Positions 8,022 to 15,988 of a stretch of 48,960 bases of DNA are shown here, one piece after another. The notes under the pieces were generated by a model. It saw only the letters and a program-made list of their open reading frames with translations. It made no database searches and was not told the DNA's origin. The stretch spans positions 1-48,960 of the forward strand of contig NZ_WHOB01000040.1 in assembly GCF_013141775.1 (NCBI RefSeq), in the 5' to 3' direction. The DNA is from Paenibacillus phytohabitans (GTDB taxonomy: Bacteria > Bacillota > Bacilli > Paenibacillales > Paenibacillaceae). Position 1 is the stretch's first letter. Each line of letters begins with the position of its first letter. Made by a program: the position numbers and the translations under genes.

Positions 8022-9275
8022 TTACTCATTCCCTCCGGCATTCTCCGCTTCAGCACCAGGCACAGCAGCAGGCTTGCCTGCTTCGATCAGCACCTTATTA
8101 CCCAGCAGGAAAAAGCCTTGGATAAACAGCAGCACCCCCGTAATGATCAGCAGCCATTCAATCTGTATGAGATCGGCCAACGGTCCAAAGACCAGCATGC
8201 CCAGCGGCATCATCGAACTCGAAATCATGCCCAGCACCCCGAAGACCCGGCCCAGGTAATCCGGCTCCACCTTCTCCTGCAGCAGAACTGTGGAGGGGGT
8301 ATTGAAGAACGGCAGCGCCAGTCCCACCAGCCCCATTACCGCAAGATAAATCCAGAAGACCGGAATTACACCCAGCGCAAACGTGCATATCCCGACGGCA
8401 AGGGCCGATAAGGTCATCGTATGAACCCGGTTCCGGAAACCCGGCCAGACGGCCATCAGCAGCCCGCCAAGCATCATCCCGATCGAGAACGTAATCTCAA
8501 TGGCGGTCAGCCGCCAGATATCCCCGCCAAAGGTTCGCGTAACCTGCAGCGGAGTCAGAAACGACACCGGGGCCGCCAGCACAAAGAAAAAAGCACAGAA
8601 AATAAAAAAGCTTCTAATATAAGCATGCTGCCGGATATAGCTGAAGCCCTGGCGCAGATCACTCAAATAGCTGAGCGTCTGCTCTGCAGCAGCTTTGGCG
8701 TGAAGCGGCACCTGCACGAAGAAAAACATCGTCATAACCGCCACTGCAGCAGTAATCACATCGATGAAAAATATAATTTCAATACTCGCCATGCTCAGCA
8801 GGGCTCCGCTCAGCATCGGGGACAGCAGCATCACCATTGCCTGAATGCTGCCGTTGATTCCGCTGATCCGGGTCAGTTTGTCTTCCGGCACCAGCTGCGG
8901 CAGCATGGCTGCTACAGCCGGTGTCTGCACTCCGCCTCCAAGCGCCCGCAGGGCAGACACCACAAAAAGCAGCCACATCTGGTCGTACCCCAGCAGAAAC
9001 AATATCGCCAGAACCAGCGTCGAAGCCGCAATAATGGAATCCGAGAGGACAATCAGCCATTTGCGGCTGTAACGGTCTGCCCAGACCCCCGCAAAGGGCG
9101 ACAAGAGAAACATCGGCACAAATCCGCAGATAATCGCTAACGTCATCATTACTCCGGACTGTGTATTCAGGGTAATATACCAGAGAATCGCATACTGGAC
9201 CAGTGAAGATCCGAACAGCGAGACGGTCTGGCTGGTAAGGAAAAAGGCAATATTTTTCTTCCAGTCAGTGTTCAT
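8022..9275 (-). CDS. MFS transporter, DHA3-like drug efflux family
   Basis: A 417-residue protein with about 12 hydrophobic segments. It opens MNTDWKKNIAFFLTSQTVSL, a common start of the DHA3/MefA-type exporters. The loop between helices 2 and 3 (FAGVWADRYSRKWLIVLSD) carries the MFS signature G-x-x-x-D-R-x-x-R-K. The start at 9275 is set by GAGGAGG 8 bases upstream; an upstream in-frame start at 9335 lacks a site. Members export macrolides or other hydrophobic drugs, but the substrate is unknown. The C-terminus is rich in Ala, Glu and Gly. It is divergent from the reductase gene at 9521. Confidence 0.85.
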   Translation of the reverse strand: MNTDWKKNIAFFLTSQTVSLFGSSLVQYAILWYITLNTQSGVMMTLAIICGFVPMFLLSPFAGVWADRYSRKWLIVLSDSIIAASTLVLAILFLLGYDQMWLLFVVSALRALGGGVQTPAVAAMLPQLVPEDKLTRISGINGSIQAMVMLLSPMLSGALLSMASIEIIFFIDVITAAVAVMTMFFFVQVPLHAKAAAEQTLSYLSDLRQGFSYIRQHAYIRSFFIFCAFFFVLAAPVSFLTPLQVTRTFGGDIWRLTAIEITFSIGMMLGGLLMAVWPGFRNRVHTMTLSALAVGICTFALGVIPVFWIYLAVMGLVGLALPFFNTPSTVLLQEKVEPDYLGRVFGVLGMISSSMMPLGMLVFGPLADLIQIEWLLIITGVLLFIQGFFLLGNKVLIEAGKPAAVPGAEAENAGGNE

Positions 9276-9374
9276 TGTCAGGGGATTCCTCCTCTTTCTC
9301 AGCACTTTAGAGTCATATTCTAGCATAGTTTCCACAGCGCTACCTAATGGATTTCAACCAAGCAGGAATGGTTT

Positions 9375-9455
9375 GCCGTCCTTTTTCAGGACGCTACCGT
9401 TTCAGCGAGAAAGATAAGATAATTTATGCGCAGAGCATATAAATTCTTAGCTTTT
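9375..9455 (+). repeat. Intergenic palindromic repeat element, copy 1
   Basis: A short hairpin (CGTCC/GGACG) is followed by CCGTTTCAGCG and then a long imperfect palindrome whose arms are AAAGATAAGATAATTTATGC and GCATATAAATTCTTAGCTTT. A second copy in the same orientation lies at 11530-11611. Both sit in divergent intergenic regions, 50-70 bases before a rightward start codon. Confidence 0.75.
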
Positions 9456-9520
9456 AAATACATCTGCAAAAGTATAGTATGTACAAACGAATCCGCAAGC
9501 AGTATAGGAGGTTACCATCA

Positions 9521-10462
9521 ATGAAAGCCATCGCTATTCATGCGTTCGGCCCCGCCGGAAATTTAACAGAGATTGATATCCCCGTTCCCATTCCGGGTGA
9601 GCATGAAATTCTGATTGAAATGTATGCGACTTCTGTTAATCCGGCGGACTTGAAGGTCAGGGAGGGCTCATTGCCTGCTGGCAGCGGACACACACCTGCC
9701 TTCCCGCTGATCCCCGGAATAGACGTTGCCGGAGTGGTCGTGAGCACAGGCAGCGGAGTAAGCCGGTTCAAGCCGGGTGATGCGGTGTTTGGGCTGATGC
9801 AGGTTAAGAAGGGCGGGGCCTACGCGGAATATACATTGGCAAACGGCCAGGAGCTGGCGCCGATTCCCCCGGGGTTATCCTTTGAAGCAGCTGGCGCTCT
9901 GCCTGCTGCCGGACTTGCCGCCTGGCAGGCGCTTGCCAGTGCCAGGGTCTCCAGCCGGGACCGCGTGCTGGTTCACGACGGCGCGGGAGGTATCGGCAGC
10001 TTGGCTATCCAGCTTGCCAAGCTCCGGGGAGCTACCGTGATTACGACGGTAAGCGGTGATGAGCTTGATCTGGCCTGGGGCATCGGAGCCGACCAGGCGA
10101 TAGACCGGCAAGAGCAGGATTTCGCCGCTATTCTCGGGCAGAGCATAGATGTTGTGATCGACACCGCCGGAGGTCTGATCCTGAACCGGAGCTTCGCGGT
10201 TCTTGCACCGGGCGGGAGGCTGATCTCCACTGCGGAGCGGCCTGACCCGGTACAAGCGGCGGCTGGGGACATCACTGCAGCGTACCTCACTCCCGCCGCC
10301 GACCCGTTCCAGTTAGCCGAGCTGGCCCGGCTGACGGCCGAGCGCCGGCTGAAGCTGCTTATCAGCCAGTCTTTCCCGCTCACTGCAGAAGGACTGCGCA
10401 GCGCACATCTGCTCAGCGAAGGCCGGCAGGCTCAGGGCAAAATCGCTATCACAATCAAATAA
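9521..10462 (+). CDS. Zinc-free medium-chain dehydrogenase/reductase (quinone oxidoreductase-like)
   Basis: A 313-residue MDR-superfamily NAD(P)H oxidoreductase. The N-terminal GroES-like domain shows the SVNPADLKVREG motif (residues about 39-50) in place of the catalytic zinc ligands. The Rossmann part has VLVHDGAGGIGSLAIQLAKL (about 145-165), a variant of A-x-x-G-x-G. Such proteins reduce quinones or enones with NADPH. The start at 9521 is fixed by AGGAGG at 9506-9511; the earlier ATG at 9479 has no site. It is a single gene with no regulator beside it. Confidence 0.85.
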   Translation: MKAIAIHAFGPAGNLTEIDIPVPIPGEHEILIEMYATSVNPADLKVREGSLPAGSGHTPAFPLIPGIDVAGVVVSTGSGVSRFKPGDAVFGLMQVKKGGAYAEYTLANGQELAPIPPGLSFEAAGALPAAGLAAWQALASARVSSRDRVLVHDGAGGIGSLAIQLAKLRGATVITTVSGDELDLAWGIGADQAIDRQEQDFAAILGQSIDVVIDTAGGLILNRSFAVLAPGGRLISTAERPDPVQAAAGDITAAYLTPAADPFQLAELARLTAERRLKLLISQSFPLTAEGLRSAHLLSEGRQAQGKIAITIK

Positions 10463-10618
10463 CGGTCCGGCAATGCGCATGCCCGTTCATCTGATATAAG
10501 GCAAGGATACCTCCACTTCAAGACCCTTTATGGGCTAAGTGGGGGTAGTTGATTATAGAAATATTAGCCGTCTCACCACAAGTTCAAGCGGAGGAAATCC
10601 CGTATGGCCCAGATTTTC

Positions 10619-11329
10619 TCAATTCAGTTGAAATCCATGCACCAGCACGACCAGCAGTACAGCCACAAGAATGCCGGGCAGAAGGTTGGCTACCTTGATC
10701 TTGGTAATTCCCAGCAGATTCAGGCCGATCGCCATGATCATAATACCTCCCGCTGCGGTCATCTCAGCAATACAGTCGTTCAGCAGCGCTTCAGGTACAA
10801 ACCGGGTAATCTGTGTAGCAAGCAGAGCAATAATCCCTTCATATAGAACAACAGGGACCGCCGAGAACAGAACACCGACTCCCAGCGTCGAGGTCAGAAT
10901 AATGGAAATGAATCCGTCCATAATCGCTTTGGTGTATAGAATCTGATGATCACCTTTGATGCCGCTGTCCAGGGCTCCGAGAATGGCCATCGCACCCACC
11001 ACAAACACCAGGCTTGCCGTGACGAATCCCAGCGAGATACTCCCCTGTCCGCCTGCCCCCACTCTACGCTCCAGCCAATTCCCTGCGCGGGTGAACCTGT
11101 CTTCAATGTTGATCCATTCACCGGCTACCGCCCCGATCACAAGGCTTAGAATGACGATCAGGAAATTCCCGCTTTTGAGGCCCATCTGCACCCCCAGCAC
11201 AACAATCGCCAGCCCAATCCCGTTCATCACCGTGTTCTTCATACTCTCCGGTATCCGTTCCAGCAGCTTGCCCAGCATTGTTCCGATAATAATAGCTACT
11301 CCATTCACCAAAGCTCCCAACAGCACCAT
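10619..11329 (-). CDS. DUF554 family membrane protein
   Basis: A 236-residue protein with about seven hydrophobic helices and the pattern of DUF554 (YdfK/YqgA-like) proteins: VNGVAIIIGTMLGKLL at the start, GIGLAIVVLGVQMGL, an acidic loop GEWINIEDRF, and a C-terminal half with GIMIMAIGLNLLGI. The family is widespread in Firmicutes and enterobacteria and is thought to be a transporter, but no substrate is established. It ends convergently with the reductase gene across about 155 bases that contain only a weak hairpin. Confidence 0.82.
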   Translation of the reverse strand: MVLLGALVNGVAIIIGTMLGKLLERIPESMKNTVMNGIGLAIVVLGVQMGLKSGNFLIVILSLVIGAVAGEWINIEDRFTRAGNWLERRVGAGGQGSISLGFVTASLVFVVGAMAILGALDSGIKGDHQILYTKAIMDGFISIILTSTLGVGVLFSAVPVVLYEGIIALLATQITRFVPEALLNDCIAEMTAAGGIMIMAIGLNLLGITKIKVANLLPGILVAVLLVVLVHGFQLN

Positions 11330-11659
11330 CGCTCAGCAGTTCCCCTAACTATAATTTCTCTCTTATCCTAGCATTATAGGGGTAACAGGCACTGTAGCGT
11401 CAAGAGTGTTGCCGCTTGACTAGATGCACATGGCCCATCAGGATTACATCGCCAGATTAAATTGACAGATTTCTGTTAACGATGGTACGCTCACTAATAT
11501 CATTCTCTAAACACAAGTAGAAACGGCCAGCCTTCCTAAGAAGGACGGTATCCGTTTCAGCGGGAAAGATAAGGACATTCTAATGCGTCAGGCATATATA
11601 TTCTTATCTTTGAACAAATCCGGTGCGGATCTGTTCAAAGCCAAGTAAGGAGAGTCTCT
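11330..11659. other. Divergent intergenic region, 330 bases
   Basis: It contains the second copy of the palindromic element (11530-11611) and a TTGACA at 11462-11467 with a poor -10 (TACGCT) 18 bases on, a possible weak rightward promoter for the nucleotidyltransferase gene. No small ORF with a ribosome binding site was seen. Confidence 0.5.
11530..11611 (+). repeat. Intergenic palindromic repeat element, copy 2
   Basis: Same layout as the copy at 9375-9455: a small hairpin (CCTTC/GAAGG), then CCGTTTCAGCG, then the palindrome with arms GAAAGATAAGGACATT and GCATATATATTCTTATCTTT. Sequence between copies has diverged while pairing within each stem is largely kept. Confidence 0.75.
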
Positions 11660-12850
11660 ATGAATGAACGGCCTACCCTCGATAAGGGGAGCTTATCTAA
11701 GGAAACATTACTTCTTCTTGCGCTTTTAACTTCTGAGAATATCAATGAAACGGCACACCAGAATCCGCAGCTGTTCACGGGCCTGGACTGGGATGTATTC
11801 TTGCGGCTTACCTTGCATCACCGGGTATATCCATATTTGTACCCCAAGCTCAGCCGGATGGATGGGGATGTGATTCCTGCCAGCGTCCTGGAGCGGATAA
11901 AAATGGAGTATCGCCGCAATACCGTCCAGATGCTTCAGCTCAGCGGTGAAATGAGTAACCTCGGCACTCAGCTGGCCGAATTGAATATCCGCTGTCTATT
12001 CCTCAAGGGTCCGGTGCTTGCGCAGGCGTTGTACGGAGATATCTCGCTGCGGACCTCACGGGATCTTGATTTCCTGGTGCCGATGGCGCAGCTGCAGGAT
12101 ACGGAAGCCCTGCTGATCCGTCTGGGGTATGTGAAGGAAGAAACGTTCGAGAGCATACTCGGAGACTGGAAATGGCGGGAGCATCATACTACATTCAATC
12201 ATCCGGTCAGTAAAATCAAGGCGGAGGTACACTGGAGATTAAGCCCGGGGCCGTCCAAAGAACCCGATTTCGATACCCTGTGGAAGCATGCGCGGACAAG
12301 CAGCCCATTCGGCCGCAATGTCCACTACCTGGGCCAGGAGGATCTGTTCCTGTTCCTGGCTGCCCATGGAGCCAGACATGGATGGTCCCGGCTGAGATGG
12401 CTGCTGGACATCAAAATGCTGCTGTTGCAGCAGCCCGACTCCGCTGTATTGACCCGGCTGCTGCGGCGCTACAATTACAGTGCTGTAGGCGGACAGGCAC
12501 TTATTCTGGCAGCCGGTCTGCTGGACGCGGAGATAGAGCCCGGATTGTCCGCTCTGACGGACCAACCCAAAGCCCGCAGATTAGCGCAGCGCGCCCTGTT
12601 CTATGTGGCGCGGATGGTCAATCTGCACAACCCTCCGCTGGAGCCGGAGGTCGAGCGTCATTATAAATATTACCAGCCGGCAATTCTATCCCCCTGGCAT
12701 AAGGTGCTCTATGTAACCGGCTTTATGTATCCTTATGCAGCGGATGCGAAGACACTGCCGCTGCCGGAGGCGCTGCATTTCTTGTATTTCCCCCTCCGTC
12801 CTTTCCTGTGGAGCTGGCGGAAGGTAACGGGTTCAGAGAAACGGATATAG
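11660..12850 (+). CDS. Nucleotidyltransferase family protein of the lasso peptide locus
   Basis: A 396-residue protein of the NTP_transf_5 type. The signature lies at residues about 114-140: LKGPVLAQALYGDISLRTSR then DLDFLV, with the metal-binding D-x-D of the nucleotidyltransferase fold. Proteins of this family recur in lasso clusters that also encode an HPr-kinase-like enzyme. From memory, in the pseudomycoidin cluster such a protein adds sugar to the phosphorylated C-terminal serine. Here it is convergent with the lasso operon, about 565 bases beyond its end, so it has its own promoter. AAGGAG precedes the ATG. Assignment to the lasso pathway is by family and proximity. Confidence 0.75.
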   Translation: MNERPTLDKGSLSKETLLLLALLTSENINETAHQNPQLFTGLDWDVFLRLTLHHRVYPYLYPKLSRMDGDVIPASVLERIKMEYRRNTVQMLQLSGEMSNLGTQLAELNIRCLFLKGPVLAQALYGDISLRTSRDLDFLVPMAQLQDTEALLIRLGYVKEETFESILGDWKWREHHTTFNHPVSKIKAEVHWRLSPGPSKEPDFDTLWKHARTSSPFGRNVHYLGQEDLFLFLAAHGARHGWSRLRWLLDIKMLLLQQPDSAVLTRLLRRYNYSAVGGQALILAAGLLDAEIEPGLSALTDQPKARRLAQRALFYVARMVNLHNPPLEPEVERHYKYYQPAILSPWHKVLYVTGFMYPYAADAKTLPLPEALHFLYFPLRPFLWSWRKVTGSEKRI

Positions 12851-13010
12851 CGGGCGGGATGCGGGAACCGCACTTTACTCAACAACCACACGAGTTGCCG
12901 GTCAATCGCGGGCGGGACTGGTCGGACTGGTCGGACTTGCGGGACTAACGGAATAAACACTTAAACACTTAAATCCTCACTTCTGATTGATTGCCGGCAG
13001 AATTGAGTCT

Positions 13011-13069
13011 CTTAAGTAAGCAATGCGGGCATAAATGTAACCTTAAATAAGCAATATAGGCATAAATGT
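13011..13069 (+). repeat. 31-bp tandem direct repeat, two copies
   Basis: CTTAAGTAAGCAATGCGGGC then ATAAATGT at 13011-13038 recurs with four changes at 13042-13069, a period of 31 bases. Confidence 0.7.
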
Positions 13070-13116
13070 TGTACGTTTTGCAACTTTGACTTCTGGATCG
13101 CAGGGTTTTGGGGAGG

Positions 13117-13191
13117 ATTGTTGTACAAAATACAAGAATAATCCTGCAAAGCCGCTTGAGAACGGCGAAATGCTGCATTTTGTACAACAAT
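13117..13191. repeat. Inverted repeat of TTGTTGTACAAAATRCA motif
   Basis: Arms at 13117-13134 (ATTGTTGTACAAAATACA) and 13174-13191 match in 17 of 18 positions when one is reversed and complemented, with a 39-base loop. Related single copies lie at 13066-13084 and 13219-13245. The motif resembles a dispersed intergenic repeat. Confidence 0.7.
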
Positions 13192-13211
13192 ATTGGATTT
13201 GAGCCGTTAAC

Positions 13212-13379
13212 ATGAGGAAAATGTTGTATTCTGTGCAGGATTTTATAAAGTTACCGGTTCATTACCGCGAACAGGGGATCGTTAGCGGAGGATTAGTGGA
13301 TGAATCAAGAAATTCATGCTACAGTTCATCAGCCATCCGGAAGTCCAAGATCACCGCAGTGACATCCAGCGTAGGCTAA
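13212..13379 (+). CDS. Doubtful 55-aa ORF in repeat region
   Basis: A frame from ATG 13212 to TAA 13377-13379 encodes 55 residues ending SSAIRKSKITAVTSSVG. No good ribosome binding site precedes 13212. An AGCGGAGG lies inside the frame, but it serves another frame (ATG 13300, 20 codons). The 5' part of this ORF is one copy of the TTGTTGTAC-type repeat, so it may be repeat-derived and not a gene. No function can be proposed. Confidence 0.22.
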   Translation: MRKMLYSVQDFIKLPVHYREQGIVSGGLVDESRNSCYSSSAIRKSKITAVTSSVG

Positions 13380-13382
13380 AGA

Positions 13383-13422
13383 CAATATAGGGGAGGGGCT
13401 AATTAGCCCCTCCCCTATATTG
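13383..13422. terminator. Perfect 40-base palindrome at the end of the lasso operon
   Basis: An 18-bp GC-rich stem with a 4-base AATT centre overlaps the stop codon of the exporter gene (13415-13417). Downstream in the leftward direction the T-run is weak (TTGTCTTT). It is probably the operon terminator or a 3' stabilising hairpin. Confidence 0.75.
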
Positions 13423-15214
13423 CTTCTTCCTGCCCGCTAAGCAGACGGCTGAACATGCCGCCCTTCTCTGAAGCCAGGCCGCTGTATATCCCTTGCTGGA
13501 TCACCCGTCCCTGGTCGATGACCAGAATCTGATCGGCTCCCCGGATGGTGGACAGGCGGTGGGCAATGACGATGACCGTCACCGATGCCTTCAGCCGCTC
13601 CAGCGCCTCCTGAATCCGCTTCTCATTCTCGGTATCGAGCGCACTTGTCGCTTCATCAAGCACAAGGATGGACGGCTTGCGGATAATCGCGCGCGCCAGT
13701 ACCAGACGCTGTCGTTCCCCGCCGGACAGGCGTACGCCGCGGTCGCCGAGCAGCGTATCCAGTCCGTCCGGCAGCTTGCGCACAAAGTCAGCCGATGACG
13801 CAAACTCCAGCGCCTCCCACAATTCCGCTTCCTCCGCATCCGGCTTGATCATCGTCAGATTGTCACGGATGGTCGCATTGTACAGAAAAGGGTCCTGCGC
13901 AACATACCCGATGGATCTCCGGTAGGACAGCAGCCGATCACCTGTAATAGGTGCACCGTCAGCCAGGATCTCGCCGGTCTCCGGCTGCATCAGTCCCATG
14001 AGCAGATCAACGAGCGTGCTCTTCCCGGCGCCCGAACGTCCGACTATGGCGGTCATCTTCCGGGCCGGAATCGAGACATTTACGTTCTGAAGCGAATATT
14101 CCGGTTCATGCGGATGATAGCGGAAGTCAACATTTCTGGCTTCAAGACTATGCTTCAAGATCATAGGGGCTACAGCTTCCTTGCCTTCTACACGGTCATG
14201 CTCCACAGCGGCAAGACATTCGTCCTGCAGCAACTGCAGCTGCTTGAAGGAGGGCAGTACGGAGGCGAGCTGCTCCATCAGCGACTGCAGGGTAGAGAAT
14301 GTCGGCCACAGCCGGGTAAATACCAGAATAACCAGCAGCAGATTAGGACCCTCTGCTTGCATAAACCGGAAGGAGACGAAGATAAACACGGCAATCAGCA
14401 GTGTAGAGGACAACTTGTACAGCAGCTGCGAGTTCGAACGCAGGCGGGTATAGTCCAGCTGCTCCTGCTTCACCTCTCCGGTGAAGGCATGCAGCCACTC
14501 CAGCCGGGAATGCTCCAGATTATTGCTTTTGATATCCTTGATTCCGTTCAGCTGATCCGTTATTCCGCCCAAATAGGTCTTGCCGAGCTCCGTGCTGCGG
14601 CTGCCCAGCTTCTTAGCCTTACGGATGAAGCGGCGGGAGAACAGGGACAACAGGACAGCGCAGACAAGTACGGAGAGCGTCATCTTGGGGGACAGCCAGA
14701 AGGCGAAGCCGATCTGCACCAGCGTGAACAGCAGCGAGGTAAGAAACTGCAGGAAGCAGCTGATGCCGGCAAGCACTCTGGCCAGTTCCGTGGTCATCAC
14801 GTTGATCAAATCGGAGGTGCGCTTTTTCAGAAAAAAAGACCATTCGGCCCGCAGCAACGCGCTGTATACCTCATAACGCAGCTGTCTGCCGTAGGTCTGC
14901 TGAATCTCCACATTGCGGATGGCCACGGACCGTGAGATCAGATTCTGGCAGAGCACAATGAGCACATAACCGCCAAGCACCAGCAGGAGCGCCGTGGTCT
15001 GCGGCAGTTCGGAGATGAAGCCAAGCATCGGAAGATGAAGACCGGCGGCGGCTGTGCCGCCTAACTGAATACCAGCCATACCCAGCATAGGTACAAGCAG
15101 CAATATGGCAGAGCTCTCCAGCAGACCACTGATCACCATACCGGACAAATTGAGATATAGTTTAGCTCCCGACAAGCGCTGAAGCTGCCGGAAATAATAG
15201 ATTATCGCTTGCAT
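13415..15214 (-). CDS. Lasso peptide ABC exporter (D protein)
   Basis: A 599-residue half-transporter with a fused ATPase. Residues about 15-300 form the six-helix ABC exporter domain. The C-terminal ATPase shows Walker A GRSGAGKST, signature LSGGERQRLVLARAI, Walker B ILVLDEATSALD and the switch IAHRLS. In lasso clusters this protein exports the mature peptide and gives self-immunity. The start at 15214 (MQAIIYYFRQL) is set by AGGTGG 5 bases upstream; the longer frame from 15328 overlaps the protease gene. It is the last gene of the operon, 13 bases after the leader protease gene. Confidence 0.9.
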   Translation of the reverse strand: MQAIIYYFRQLQRLSGAKLYLNLSGMVISGLLESSAILLLVPMLGMAGIQLGGTAAAGLHLPMLGFISELPQTTALLLVLGGYVLIVLCQNLISRSVAIRNVEIQQTYGRQLRYEVYSALLRAEWSFFLKKRTSDLINVMTTELARVLAGISCFLQFLTSLLFTLVQIGFAFWLSPKMTLSVLVCAVLLSLFSRRFIRKAKKLGSRSTELGKTYLGGITDQLNGIKDIKSNNLEHSRLEWLHAFTGEVKQEQLDYTRLRSNSQLLYKLSSTLLIAVFIFVSFRFMQAEGPNLLLVILVFTRLWPTFSTLQSLMEQLASVLPSFKQLQLLQDECLAAVEHDRVEGKEAVAPMILKHSLEARNVDFRYHPHEPEYSLQNVNVSIPARKMTAIVGRSGAGKSTLVDLLMGLMQPETGEILADGAPITGDRLLSYRRSIGYVAQDPFLYNATIRDNLTMIKPDAEEAELWEALEFASSADFVRKLPDGLDTLLGDRGVRLSGGERQRLVLARAIIRKPSILVLDEATSALDTENEKRIQEALERLKASVTVIVIAHRLSTIRGADQILVIDQGRVIQQGIYSGLASEKGGMFSRLLSGQEEAI

Positions 15215-15227
15215 GGACCCACCTCGA

Positions 15228-15686
15228 TCACTCAGCTTGTAACACTTTGGCGAATTTCTCCACAACCACGAATCCCTGCATGGCATCATCACCGGAGACA
15301 TAACACGCCCCGCTTCGCAGCCAGGCATGGGCGATCATCTGCCCCTGCTTATCCCGCGCCACCCCCATGTAGAGGGTGCTCTCAATCCCCCGCTTCTCCA
15401 GCATCTTCAGACCGGCTACGGCTCTGACCATACAAGTGCTTTTCCAGGGCGTATAGCGGCTGATCACCCGAATGGCCTTCGTGATCTGCTGAATGCGGGG
15501 AATATCCGTGTCTTTGGATACCGCCGGAGTCTCCAGGGATTTCACCCCGAGCTGCGGAGCCGTCTTGGCAAAAGGAAACAGCAGCTGGATTCTAACCAGG
15601 AAAAGCCGCCATAACGCCTCAGGAATCAGCGCCAGCGCGGCTTTGTCATACTTCAGCAGTAAACCGATGCGCCGGAGGGTAATCAT
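15228..15686 (-). CDS. Lasso peptide leader protease (B2, transglutaminase-like)
   Basis: A 152-residue cysteine protease of the lasso B2 family, which removes the leader peptide. The catalytic Cys is in PWKSTCMVRAVAGLKML (residues about 79-95) and the His in GQMIAHAWLRSG (about 114-125). An acidic residue in YVSGDDAMQGF probably completes the triad. It overlaps the RRE protein gene by 4 bases (ATGA), so B1 and B2 are separate, translationally coupled polypeptides, as is normal in Firmicute clusters. Confidence 0.9.
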   Translation of the reverse strand: MITLRRIGLLLKYDKAALALIPEALWRLFLVRIQLLFPFAKTAPQLGVKSLETPAVSKDTDIPRIQQITKAIRVISRYTPWKSTCMVRAVAGLKMLEKRGIESTLYMGVARDKQGQMIAHAWLRSGACYVSGDDAMQGFVVVEKFAKVLQAE

Positions 15687-15988
15687 GGCCCGTTGACGAT
15701 GGCGACGAGATCCTCATTCAGCAGATTCTGCACAAAATCAAATACGTCCTGCTGTGCCAGCTCCGCCGGAACCTCAAAGATCTCCTGCATGATCTCGGCA
15801 ATCCGGCGGATGGACACCGGTGAAGCCAGGGCTTCCCAGATCTCGCCCCCGACCTCGCCAAGGTTGTAATACTTACCGTTCTTCACATTCAGCATCACCT
15901 TCTCGCCATCCATGTCACTGGCGATATTGCCTTCCCGCTGAACCAGAACCGAATCAAGGGACAGGACTGCTGCTGTATCCATATTCAT
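15683..15988 (-). CDS. Lasso peptide RRE protein (B1, PqqD-like)
   Basis: A 101-residue PqqD-family RiPP recognition element. The conserved core is at residues about 28-60: GEKVMLNVKNGKYYNLGEVG then GEIWEAL, the winged-helix fold that binds the leader peptide. The helical C-terminal half (ISIRRIAEIM-like, then DVFDFVQNLLNEDLVAIV) is typical. Its job is to bind the YxxP leader of the precursor and hand it to B2. It overlaps the kinase gene by 4 bases; AAGGAG lies 8 bases before the ATG, inside the end of the kinase gene. Confidence 0.92.
   Translation of the reverse strand: MNMDTAAVLSLDSVLVQREGNIASDMDGEKVMLNVKNGKYYNLGEVGGEIWEALASPVSIRRIAEIMQEIFEVPAELAQQDVFDFVQNLLNEDLVAIVNGP

Larger units (their letters stand above)
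12851..13382. other. Repeat-rich intergenic region between convergent lasso genes
   Basis: About 530 bases hold a short GGACTGGTC tandem (near 12919), a 31-bp direct duplication (13011-13069), four copies of a TTGTTGTACAAAATGCA-like motif (two as an inverted repeat), and a 55-codon reading frame at 13212-13379. There is no clear terminator for the nucleotidyltransferase gene. Confidence 0.6.

Noticed and set aside
13300..13362. 20-codon ORF with a GGAGG site
   Set aside because: Too short, with no known peptide features, and it lies in another frame inside the 55-codon frame and repeat region.
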